64,000 nucleotides of DNA from JACQFK01 sp036383955 (lineage in GTDB: Bacteria; Planctomycetota; MHYJ01; JACPRB01): the NCBI GenBank assembly GCA_036383955.1, contig DASVNH010000136.1, positions 1-64,000 of the forward strand, read 5' to 3'. Shown piece by piece: positions 6,940-14,274 of this stretch; position 1 is the stretch's first letter, and every line of letters starts with the position of its first letter. A program made the translations under genes and the position numbers. The notes under the pieces were generated by a model, which did no database searches, had not been told where the DNA came from, and saw nothing but the letters and a program-made list of their open reading frames with translations.

Positions 6940-8715
6940 ATGAAGGTGGACGCCGTCGACCTGCGAGACGAGGACGTCGCCCGGCTGGCCCGCTTCGTCG
7001 AGCGGGGCGACCGGGCGGCCATGGGCCTCCTCTTCGCCAGCCACGCCGACGGCGCCTACCGGCTCGCCCTCCGCATCCGCGGGAACGCGGCGGACGCGGA
7101 GGACGCCGTACAGGTCGCGTTCCTAGAGGTGCTCCGCCACGCGGCGCAGTACCGGGGAGCCTCGTCCGTGAGATCCTGGATCTTCGGCTTCGTCGTCAAC
7201 GCCTGCCGCCACAAGGCGCGCGAGGAGGGCCGGCGGGCCGCCCGGGAAGAACGCGCGGCGACCTCCGAGGCCGCCCCCCCCGAAGCCCGCGAGCTCCAGG
7301 CCGCCGTCCGCTCCGCCGTCCAGGAGCTCCCCGATCCCTACCGCGTCCCCGTCTGGCTCCACTACTGCGAAGGCCTCAGCTCGGGCGAGGTCGCCGACAG
7401 CCTGGGCGTCTCCGAGAACACCGTCCGCAGCCAGCTTTCGCGCGGCGTCGACCAGCTCCGCGGCGCCCTCGCCGACGCCGGCCTCTCCGTCGGCGCGTCC
7501 GCCGTCACCGCCGCCCTGGGCGCCGCCGCCCTGGAGTCCGCCCCCGCCTCCCTCACCGCCTCCCTCTCCTCCCTCGCCTCGGGCGCCGCGCCCGCCGGCC
7601 TCGCCGCCAAGGCCGCGGCCGCGACGGCCTGCTTCGCGGCCCTGGTCGCGACCTCCGCCGCCCTCTGGTGGGGCGGAGAGCCCGACGCCCCGCCGCCGCC
7701 CGACCTCGCGCGGATCGAACGGATCGTCCGCGAGTGGCAGCCGCGCCCGGAGGAGAAGCGCTTCGACGAGATCGGCTGGGCGCCGAGCCTGCGCGAGGCG
7801 CGGAGGATGTCGAAGGAGACCCGCCGCCCCGTCGCGATCCTCACGCTTTCCGGGCCCCTCCAGAAGGGCCGCAGCGACGGGGGCTCCCTCAACCTGCGCG
7901 GCGTCGTCCTTTGCGATCCCCGGGTGATCGACCTCCTCAACTCCCGCTTCGTCCCGGTCTATTACGAGAGCGAGGAGCGCCCCGCCGATCCGGAGGAGCA
8001 CGCCGAGCGGCGCCGCGTCGTCGCCGAGGCCTCCAAGGCCGGCCTCGGGACCGGCTCGGAGCACCTCTACTTCCTCGCCCCCGACGGGCGGGTGACGGCG
8101 ACGGCCTACGTCTGCCACGCCACGGCGGACAACCTGGCCGCGCGCCTGGCGGAGCTGGGCGCCGAAGCCGGTGCCCCGCTCGTCCCGCCGGCCCCGCAAT
8201 GCGCGCCCCCCGCCGTGCCGCCCGGCGGCCTGCTCCTCCACCTCACGGCGCGCTATCTCGACGTCCAGGGCCAAGTGGAAACGAAGCGGCCGAGCTATCA
8301 TGAGTTTCCGGCGGAAGAGTGGCTGGCGCTGTCGAGCGCGGACGCGGCGGCCTTCGCCCCGCCCGGCGTCCCGCGGGTCGGGCAGTCGTGGGAGATCGAC
8401 GCCCGCCGGCTCTACGCGCTCTTCTTCCCTTTGACGGGGAACTGGAAGCCGGAGAGCAACCTCATCCGCGCGCACGCGATGACCGCGCGGGTGATCTCGG
8501 CCGGACGGAAGACGGCGTGGGTGAGGCTGGAGGGGCGGCTCTCGATGGAGCACCGCTTCTTTCCCAGCAAGGACGAACGCCCGGTGGAAACCGCCGTCCT
8601 CGGCTTCGCCGAGGTGGACGTCGAGACCCGCGCGCCGCGCTCGCTCCGCCTGGTGACGGAGGACGCCGCGTACGGCAAGGAACGCTTCGGCGTCGCGGTC
8701 CGTTCGGTGAGGTGA
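6940..8715 (+). CDS. ECF sigma factor fused to a membrane-anchored thioredoxin-like domain
   Basis: A 591-residue fusion. Residues about 8-80 form sigma region 2 (FVERGDRAAMGLLFASH...GNAADAEDAVQ), about 120-180 form sigma region 4 with the helix-turn-helix LSSGEVADSLGVSENTVRSQ. An Ala-rich linker leads to one transmembrane helix near 222-243. The C-terminal half (about 255-591) begins with IVREWQPRPEEKRFDEIGW and contains FVPVYYE; it is paralogous to the whole product of the next gene. Where the paralog has Cys-TGA, this protein has Ser-Asp (GRSDGG, about residue 310), so a redox centre is lost here. The start at 6940 is chosen because MKVDAVDLRDEDVARLARF fits a sigma N-terminus. Inference: the outer domain may sense and the sigma part respond. 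Confidence 0.75.
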   Translation: MKVDAVDLRDEDVARLARFVERGDRAAMGLLFASHADGAYRLALRIRGNAADAEDAVQVAFLEVLRHAAQYRGASSVRSWIFGFVVNACRHKAREEGRRAAREERAATSEAAPPEARELQAAVRSAVQELPDPYRVPVWLHYCEGLSSGEVADSLGVSENTVRSQLSRGVDQLRGALADAGLSVGASAVTAALGAAALESAPASLTASLSSLASGAAPAGLAAKAAAATACFAALVATSAALWWGGEPDAPPPPDLARIERIVREWQPRPEEKRFDEIGWAPSLREARRMSKETRRPVAILTLSGPLQKGRSDGGSLNLRGVVLCDPRVIDLLNSRFVPVYYESEERPADPEEHAERRRVVAEASKAGLGTGSEHLYFLAPDGRVTATAYVCHATADNLAARLAELGAEAGAPLVPPAPQCAPPAVPPGGLLLHLTARYLDVQGQVETKRPSYHEFPAEEWLALSSADAAAFAPPGVPRVGQSWEIDARRLYALFFPLTGNWKPESNLIRAHAMTARVISAGRKTAWVRLEGRLSMEHRFFPSKDERPVETAVLGFAEVDVETRAPRSLRLVTEDAAYGKERFGVAVRSVR

Positions 8716-8719
8716 AGCC

Positions 8720-9748
8720 ATGTTGCTCGCGCTGCTCCTGGCGCTCCAGGACCCGTCCTGGGTATCCCAGCGGGTCGAGGAGTGGAAGCCCCGGCCGTCG
8801 GAACGCAAGTTCGACCGGATCGGCTGGCTGACCGACATCCGCGCGGGCCTCGCGCTCGCGAAGAAGCACGGCCGTCCGCTCTTCCTCTTCACGCACGACG
8901 GCCGCATGGCCATCGGGCGCTGCTGAGGCGGCGCCAACTTCCTGAGGGCGGTCGCCCTCTCCGACGACCAGGTGATCGGGCTCCTGAACGCGCGCTTCGT
9001 CCCGGTCTACATCACGATGGCGGACTACGAGGGCTCCCAGGCCGTCGTCCCCGCGGACGAGAAGGCGGCGTACCGGAAGATCTATCACGCCGCCCTCGCG
9101 AAGAAGCTCTCGACGGGGACGGTGCACGTCTACGTGACCACGCCCGACGGCGACCCGATCGACTCGATCCACGTGGCGCACGCGAAGACGGAGAAGGTGC
9201 TGGAGACGCTCCGGAAGCACGGGACGTCGGAGGGCCCGACGCTCGTCGAGCCGCGGCCGCAGATGCCGGCGCCCGCGGCGCCCGAGGGCGGGCTCGTCCT
9301 CCACCTGATCGCCCGCGCCGTGGCCGGAAAGGCGGGCGGCTTCTGGCAGGAGCTGCCCGGCGAGGATCTCATCGTCTACACCCGCGAGGAGCAGGCGGCC
9401 TTCCTGCCGCCCCCGGGAGCGCGATCCTGGGAGGTGAAGCCCGAGGTGGCGCGCCGCCTCCTCCAGCGCTTCTACCCGTCGACCGAGAACAACGACGTGA
9501 ACAAGCAGGAGATCGAGCGGATGACGCTGAAGGCGACGCTGCTCGCCGACGGCCGCGTCCGGCTCGACGCCGACCTGAAGATGAAGCACCCCTTCTATCA
9601 CAAGAAGGACGACGCCGCCGTGGAAGCGACGGCCGTCGGCCTGCTCTCCGTCGAGAACGGCGCCGTGAAGGAGTTCCGCATGGCGACGGACAAGGCGGTC
9701 TACAACGGCGGGACCTTCGGCGTCGCCGTGTGGAACGTGCGCCCGTAA
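8720..9748 (+). CDS. Thioredoxin-like protein with in-frame TGA, candidate selenoprotein
   Basis: Read through one TGA (8924-8926), the frame encodes 342 residues from MLLALLLALQDPSW. The reading frame is unchanged on both sides of the TGA: before it comes FTHDGRMAIGRC, after it GGANFLRAVALSDDQVIGLL and then NARFVPVY. The paralog fused to the sigma factor upstream aligns without a gap (GRSDGG, NSRFVPVYY), so the TGA occupies one amino-acid column, giving a Cys68-Sec69 pair. A 6-bp hairpin with a GGUC loop follows at 8944-8959. The start lies 4 nt after the sigma factor gene, so the two are probably co-transcribed. Alternatives are a nonsense mutation, a sequencing error, or re-initiation at the GTG at 8972. 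No selenocysteine machinery lies in the window. Confidence 0.6.
8924..8959 (+). promoter_or_regulatory. Possible bacterial SECIS element with its UGA codon
   Basis: The TGA at 8924-8926 is followed after 23 nt by a GGTC loop (8950-8953) closed by the stem GAGGGC/GCCCTC (8944-8949 and 8954-8959). Known bacterial SECIS elements have a short apical stem with G near the start of the loop, some 16-37 nt after the UGA; the E. coli fdhF element also shows GGUC in its apical loop. In GC-rich DNA such a hairpin can arise by chance, so this is suggestive only. Confidence 0.4.
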
Positions 9749-9750
9749 CC

Positions 9751-9846
9751 CAAGGACCAAGGACCAAAGACCAAGTCGTCCCCCCCTGCCCCCCCGGGGG
9801 GGGACGGGGGGGATCATTGGTCTTTGGTTCTTGGTCTTTGGTCCTT
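9751..9846. repeat. G-run hairpin with short-tandem-repeat stem
   Basis: The 100-base gap between converging genes is almost entirely one imperfect inverted repeat. The outer stem consists of repeated GGACCAAAGACCAA-like heptamers on the left and their complement (TTGGTCTTTGG) on the right. The apex is C7-TG-C7 followed by G8-AC-G7. It could act as a bidirectional terminator or fold as a G-quadruplex. Similar elements occur at 29259-29360 and, in part, 55822-55879. Confidence 0.7.
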
Positions 9847-9849
9847 CCG

Positions 9850-12519
9850 CTACTTGCCGGCGAGCGCGGCGATCTCGGCGGGCGTGAGGGTCCGGTAGTA
9901 AAGGCGGACTTCGTCGATCGATCCCAGGAAGAACTCGTTCGGCCGGTCCGAATCGTCGTTGATCGCGGCGCCCACCGTGAGCGGCTTCGTCTCCATGATG
10001 AGGTGGGAGCCGGCGGGTCCCGCGTCCGAAGCCGCCTCCGTTCCGTTCACGTAGAGCCTGAGCGCGGTGCCGTCGTACGTCCCCGCCAGATGGGTCCAGC
10101 GCTGGAGCGGAAGCGCGGCGGACACGGTCGCGGTCCGCAGCCCGGCGGTGGTGAAGACAGAGAGCGTGGGAACTCCGCCCGGCAGCGACAGGTTCAGCTG
10201 GTCGTTCTTCCATCCGCCCCGCTGGCGGTTCAGGACCGGCTGGCCGCTCCCGCCCTCCCCCGTCCTGAAAACCCAGGCGGACACCGTCATCTCCAGCGTC
10301 TTGATCGTCAGCCCCTCCGCGTCCGGGATCCTCACCGCGTCGTCCACGCCGTCGAAGGCCAGCGCCTTCCCCGCCCGGCCCGCCGCCGCGACGGGATTCC
10401 CCGACAGGATCCCGTGGCGGCCGTGCTTCGACGCGTCGGCCCCGCCCTGGTCGAAATTCCACCGCCCCGCGAGTTCGGCGTCGTCGACGTCCCGGATCGG
10501 GCTCATCGCCGGCGCCGCGGGCAGCTTGGATTTCTCGCGCTCGCGGACCTCGGCCTCCGTCGGCGGCTTCGCGTGCGTCGCGCTCACGAACGCCAGGGCG
10601 ACCGAGAAGCCCTTCTGGTCGGTCAGGAGCCGGAGCTTCACCGGTCCCGCCGCGGAGACCTTGGGCAGCGGCAGCGGGATCCAGCCCCAGCGCGACGGCT
10701 CCTTGGGCCCGCCGTGGTTCGCGTGGCGGCGGTTGATCGCGTACAGCGGGCTCGGCACCGGGACGGGCTCGGCCTCGCCGACCTGATAGGACGCGGCCAG
10801 CGTCTCGCCGCAGCAGCCGCCCACGTAGGCCCAGCCGCGGTACTCGACCGCCGGCAGCATCGAGAACTCCAGCTCGACGAAGTTCTCTTTCAACGTTCCG
10901 CCGTCGGCGTCCGACGTCCAGCACGCGCCCGCCTTGGCGTGCTTCGCGGAACGGAAGGTCCCGCCGGCCTTGAGGAGGTCGGCGAAAAAGAAGAACTCCC
11001 GGCCGCCCTCCCCCCGCGCCTGAATCGACGCCCGGTTCCGGCGCGCGAAGGCCGTCGCTTCAAAGTCCTTCTGGAACGCCGCGAGCTTCGCGACCGCGCC
11101 GGCGGCCGCGGCGAAGTCCGCGAGCTCGCGCTCGGCCTCCCAGAAGGCCTGCCGCGCCTCGGCTTCGCGCTTCGGGTCCGGCCGCCGGAGGGCGAAGCGC
11201 TCGGGGATTCCCGCGTCCTTCTCCGGGTCGCCCTCGAGCGCGCGGAGCAGCGACGCCAGCCGCTTCGGATGTTTCGCGGCGATCAGCTCGGCCAGGCTTT
11301 CCGGAAGCAGCTCGCCCGGCAGCACGGGGAGCGCGTCGATCTCGAGGCCCCGCGCGTCCGCGCGCGTGACCGCGCCGTCCACCCGCCGCGGCTTCCCCGC
11401 CTCGTCGTAGACGACCAGCGCCAGCTTCTGCCCGCGGGGCGTCTTGAGGAGGCGCTGGAGGGTCTCCTCGACGGCCGCCTGCAGCTCTCGAAGGTCCCGC
11501 ACGTCCGCCGCCGTCTCCGCCCGCGGCGGGAGCGTCTCCAGGTTCCGGATCGCGGCCGCGTAGTCGCGTCCCGCGGCGGGCTCGATCGCGGCCGCCCAGG
11601 CCGCGCGCCGCGCCTCCTCCTCGCCCGGCGGACGGCCCGCGTCCGCCACCGCCTTTTCCAGGTCGGCCGCCAGCTCGGGAACGCCCCACTTCGCGATCCG
11701 CTCGCGCAGGGCCTGGACCTCCGCCGCCGCGCCGCGGCGCTGGGCGTCGACCGCCTTCTCCCGCAGGGGCGCGTAGCGGCGATCGGCGAGCTCCCGCAGC
11801 GCCGGGATCCGGGGTTCGACGGCCTTCGGGCGCGTCTTCCGGGCCTCCTCCAGAAGCGCGAAGGCCTTGGGGAAATCTTCGACGTCCGCCGCCTCGCGGA
11901 CCCGGGCGTCGAGCGCCGCCATCTCCTCGCGCCGGTCCTCCTCGAGCTCCTTGATCTCGTTCCGCACCGCGGCCTCCAGCGAGGTGCCCTGGGCCTCGCG
12001 CAGGGCCTTCTCGAAACGCGCGCGGCGGCCGGCCGGGTCGTTCGGGTGGGCCGCGGCGAACGCGCGGGCGTCGCGGAGCGCGTCCCACGCGACCGCCTCG
12101 CGATCGACGCGGGGAGGAGCGGGCTTCGGCGGGGCGGGCCGCGGCGGCTCGGGGGCTCGAACGGGCGTGGCGACTTCCGCCGGCGGCGGGGGCGCCGGCG
12201 GCGGATTCCCGCCGGAGACGAGGAGGACGACGACCGCCAGGGCGGCCGCGCCGACGATGGCCGCCGCCAGGAGGCCGGCGGACGACTTCGGCTTCTCGCG
12301 CGGAACGAAAGGCCGGGGGGTGCTCGGCGGCGGCGGGAGTCGTTCCGGCGGCTTCTCGGCCGGCGCGGTCAGGGTCGCCAGGACGTCGGGAGGAATGCGC
12401 TCCCGCGCGCACTTCTTGCAGTACGCCTGGCCTTTGAATTGGACGGCGCCGCCTTTTTCGAAGTCGGCGCCGCGCAGCTGGCTCTGGCAGCCGCAGCAGT
12501 AGACGATCGCTTGCCCCAT
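9850..12519 (-). CDS. Zinc-ribbon, membrane-anchored LamG-domain protein
   Basis: An 889-residue protein. The N-terminus has a zinc ribbon with two Cys pairs (CCGC at 9-12 and CKKC near 35). A transmembrane helix follows at about 82-102 (LLAAAIVGAAALAVVVLLV), then a Pro-rich linker and a long helical, charged region (about 140-480). The C-terminal 200 residues form a LamG/concanavalin-like fold: WNFDQGGADASKHGRHG, LAFDGVDDAVRIP, then VSAWVFRTG, WTHLAGTYDG and GSIDEVRLYYRTL. Such domains bind carbohydrates or proteins outside the cell. A perfect TATAAT lies at 12531-12536, 11 nt before the ATG. The role is unknown; it may tie a cytoplasmic zinc ribbon to an outside ligand. Confidence 0.75.
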   Translation of the reverse strand: MGQAIVYCCGCQSQLRGADFEKGGAVQFKGQAYCKKCARERIPPDVLATLTAPAEKPPERLPPPPSTPRPFVPREKPKSSAGLLAAAIVGAAALAVVVLLVSGGNPPPAPPPPAEVATPVRAPEPPRPAPPKPAPPRVDREAVAWDALRDARAFAAAHPNDPAGRRARFEKALREAQGTSLEAAVRNEIKELEEDRREEMAALDARVREAADVEDFPKAFALLEEARKTRPKAVEPRIPALRELADRRYAPLREKAVDAQRRGAAAEVQALRERIAKWGVPELAADLEKAVADAGRPPGEEEARRAAWAAAIEPAAGRDYAAAIRNLETLPPRAETAADVRDLRELQAAVEETLQRLLKTPRGQKLALVVYDEAGKPRRVDGAVTRADARGLEIDALPVLPGELLPESLAELIAAKHPKRLASLLRALEGDPEKDAGIPERFALRRPDPKREAEARQAFWEAERELADFAAAAGAVAKLAAFQKDFEATAFARRNRASIQARGEGGREFFFFADLLKAGGTFRSAKHAKAGACWTSDADGGTLKENFVELEFSMLPAVEYRGWAYVGGCCGETLAASYQVGEAEPVPVPSPLYAINRRHANHGGPKEPSRWGWIPLPLPKVSAAGPVKLRLLTDQKGFSVALAFVSATHAKPPTEAEVREREKSKLPAAPAMSPIRDVDDAELAGRWNFDQGGADASKHGRHGILSGNPVAAAGRAGKALAFDGVDDAVRIPDAEGLTIKTLEMTVSAWVFRTGEGGSGQPVLNRQRGGWKNDQLNLSLPGGVPTLSVFTTAGLRTATVSAALPLQRWTHLAGTYDGTALRLYVNGTEAASDAGPAGSHLIMETKPLTVGAAINDDSDRPNEFFLGSIDEVRLYYRTLTPAEIAALAGK

Positions 12520-12530
12520 ACCCGACCGTC

Positions 12531-12536
12531 ATTATA
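12531..12536 (-). promoter_or_regulatory. -10 box of the LamG gene
   Basis: TATAAT on the minus strand, 11 nt before the ATG at 12519. A start about 7 nt downstream would leave a leader of only a few bases. No clear -35 box is seen. Confidence 0.5.
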
Positions 12537-12561
12537 CGAGAGGAATCGGCCCCGGAACCGC

Positions 12562-12590
12562 TTGACAGGTCCGGAGCGGGCTGGCATCGT
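12562..12590 (+). promoter_or_regulatory. Promoter of the fur-family gene
   Basis: TTGACA (12562-12567), 17-bp spacer, CATCGT (12585-12590) preceded by TGG, an extended -10 feature. The -35 is perfect, the -10 weak. The start codon at 12600 is only 9 nt further, so the message would be nearly leaderless. Confidence 0.4.
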
Positions 12591-12599
12591 GCAAACCAC

Positions 12600-13070
12600 G
12601 TGAACGCCGTTCCAATCGAAAAAGAGATGGAAGCCTACCGCGCGGCCCTGGCCGCCCGCGGGCTTTCCGCGACCCGGCAGCGCCTCCGGCTGGGCGAGAT
12701 CGTCTTCTCGACGCACGGGCACTTCACCGCCGAGGATCTCGTGCGCACGGTGAAGAAGCTGGCCGCGCGGATCGGCCGGGTCACGGTCTACCGGACGCTC
12801 AATCTGATGGTCGACGCCGGGCTCGTCGAGGAGCGCTCCTTCGAGCGCGGGCGCCTGCACTACGAGCACACCGTCGGCCACCACCACCACGACCACATGG
12901 TCTGCGTCGGCTGCGGCCGCATCATCGAGTTCGAGAGCGACGCCATCGAGCGCGAGCAGCGGGCCGCCGCGGCCCGGGAGGGCTTCACCATCCTCCACCA
13001 CAACCACACCCTGTTCGGCCACTGCCGGGCCTGCCGCCCCACCCCCCGGACGCGCGCCCCCCGGGCCTAG
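12600..13070 (+). CDS. fur: Fur-family metal-dependent transcription regulator
   Basis: A 156-residue regulator, GTG start. The winged helix spans about 10-85 (GLSATRQRLRLGEIVFSTHG, VTVYRTLNLMVDAGL). The metal/dimerisation domain has the family signature HHHHDHMVCVGCGRIIEF, with one Cys pair there and the second in HCRAC near the C-terminus, giving a structural zinc site. Fur proteins repress iron, zinc or peroxide genes when metal-bound; which metal applies cannot be told. ATG at 12627 is an alternative start, but the upstream one keeps the usual N-terminal helix. It diverges from the LamG gene. Confidence 0.9.
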   Translation: MNAVPIEKEMEAYRAALAARGLSATRQRLRLGEIVFSTHGHFTAEDLVRTVKKLAARIGRVTVYRTLNLMVDAGLVEERSFERGRLHYEHTVGHHHHDHMVCVGCGRIIEFESDAIEREQRAAAAREGFTILHHNHTLFGHCRACRPTPRTRAPRA

Positions 13071-13074
13071 AAGG

Positions 13075-13091
13075 GCGAGGAACGTCCTCGC
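13075..13091. terminator. Short hairpin after the fur-family gene
   Basis: Arms GCGAGG and CCTCGC with a 5-base loop just after the stop codon. No T-tract follows. Nearby CTCTCGCCCCGCTTGCCC resembles the right arm of the hairpin at 6229-6265. The rest of the 145-base gap to 13216 shows nothing I can name. Confidence 0.35.
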
Positions 13092-13215
13092 ACCCTCTCG
13101 CCCCGCTTGCCCTGAGAAACGCGCGCTCTTCTAAGAAGGGAGAAGGCCCAAGCGCGGCGTGTCGCGCGGCCCCCCGCGAAGCCCGGTCAACTGATTCTGA
13201 TATCTAATGTCATTC

Positions 13216-13596
13216 TCAGGCCGCCTTGAGGACCGAGAGGATGTTGCCGGCGGGGTCCTTGAACCAGGCGATGACGGGGCCGCCGCGATGGATCCCCTTC
13301 TCGTCCGTCCGGATCCCGGGCTGCTCGTAGCGCTCGAAGCGCACGCCGCGCTTTCCGAGTTCGTCGACGGCGGCGTCGACGTCCTCCACCGGAAAGTTGA
13401 GGACGGTGTAGGTCGCCAGGGCGTGGTTCGGCTTCCGATAGAGGAAGACTTTGTTCCCGCCGGCATCCAGCTCCAGGGTGTCTTCCATTCCTTCGGACAC
13501 CGGAAGGCCCAGGACGTCGCCGTAGAACGTCTTCGCCTGGCCCAGGTCGTCGACCGAATACCCGCTGAAGGCCTTGCTGCCGTTCAGGTTCATCAT
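13216..13596 (-). CDS. VOC-family (glyoxalase-like) protein
   Basis: A 126-residue single-domain protein of the vicinal-oxygen-chelate fold. Visible blocks are AFSGYSVDDLGQAKTFYGDV, a beta strand pair around LELDAGGNKVFLYRKP, the middle helix VEDVDAAVDELGKRG and the closing WFKDPAGNILSVLK. Members include glyoxalases, dioxygenases and antibiotic-binding proteins; the substrate cannot be predicted. It converges with the fur gene and diverges from the next gene. ATG at 13596 or 13593 is possible. Confidence 0.85.
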   Translation of the reverse strand: MMNLNGSKAFSGYSVDDLGQAKTFYGDVLGLPVSEGMEDTLELDAGGNKVFLYRKPNHALATYTVLNFPVEDVDAAVDELGKRGVRFERYEQPGIRTDEKGIHRGGPVIAWFKDPAGNILSVLKAA

Positions 13597-13652
13597 GCGA
13601 GGCGGATGAACGGCGCGCGGGCCGCGTTCCGCCCGAAGTGATAAAGTGAGGC

Positions 13653-14219
13653 GTGCGGCCGTCGCGGGCGTTCCTCCTCGTGGGCGCGCTGCTCTGCGCG
13701 ACGCTGCCGTTCTCGGAGCGGCTGGTCGAGTCCGGCCTCGCCGGATTCCTGAAGACCTTCGCGCGCGACGAGCGGATCTGGAGGACCGCGACGCGCCTCG
13801 TCTTCTTCCTCGCGCTCGGCGCCACGGCCTGGATGCCCGCGACGCGCGCCGGCGCGGGCTGGGTCTTCGCGGCGGTCGTGCTCTACGTCTACGCCGCCCT
13901 GGGCTGCTTCCTGGCCGTCTTCTCCGGCCGCGACCCGCTCTTCGACGAGCGGCCGCCCGGGATGTCGATCTTCCTCCTGCTCCTCCCCGCGCTCGGCGGC
14001 TTCCACCTGGCCTCGCTGGTCCTGCGCGAATTCCCCTGGTGGCTCGTGGGCTTCTGGGCGCGCGTCGAGCTGGCCGGCCTCATCGTCCTGGCGGGAGGGC
14101 TGCGCCTCGCGGAGGGCGTCCGGATCGACGGCGGCATGGCCGTGGCGGCCGGCGTGTTCCTGATCGCCGGCGAGGTCCTGGCCCGACGGGAGGAGGCGTT
14201 CGAGGAGGCCCCGGAATGA
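13653..14219 (+). CDS. Polytopic membrane protein of unknown function
   Basis: A 188-residue hydrophobic protein, GTG start, beginning MRPSRAFLLVGALLCATLPF. Five to six transmembrane segments are visible, separated by short charged loops; the C-terminus is acidic (REEAFEEAPE). TAAAGT at 13642-13647 lies five bases before the GTG, supporting the start. I do not recognise a family. It is followed after 55 bases by the CRTAC1-type lipoprotein gene in the same direction. Confidence 0.65.
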   Translation: MRPSRAFLLVGALLCATLPFSERLVESGLAGFLKTFARDERIWRTATRLVFFLALGATAWMPATRAGAGWVFAAVVLYVYAALGCFLAVFSGRDPLFDERPPGMSIFLLLLPALGGFHLASLVLREFPWWLVGFWARVELAGLIVLAGGLRLAEGVRIDGGMAVAAGVFLIAGEVLARREEAFEEAPE

Positions 14220-14274
14220 CCGCGCGGAAAAGGCTACTCCGCGCCGGAGCGGTCTGTTACGGTCGCTTCCGCGC

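Noticed and set aside
8972..9748. A separate gene starting at the GTG at 8972
   Set aside because: It would begin inside a domain whose upstream half is encoded in the same frame just before the TGA, and has no ribosome site; a single recoded or interrupted gene fits better.
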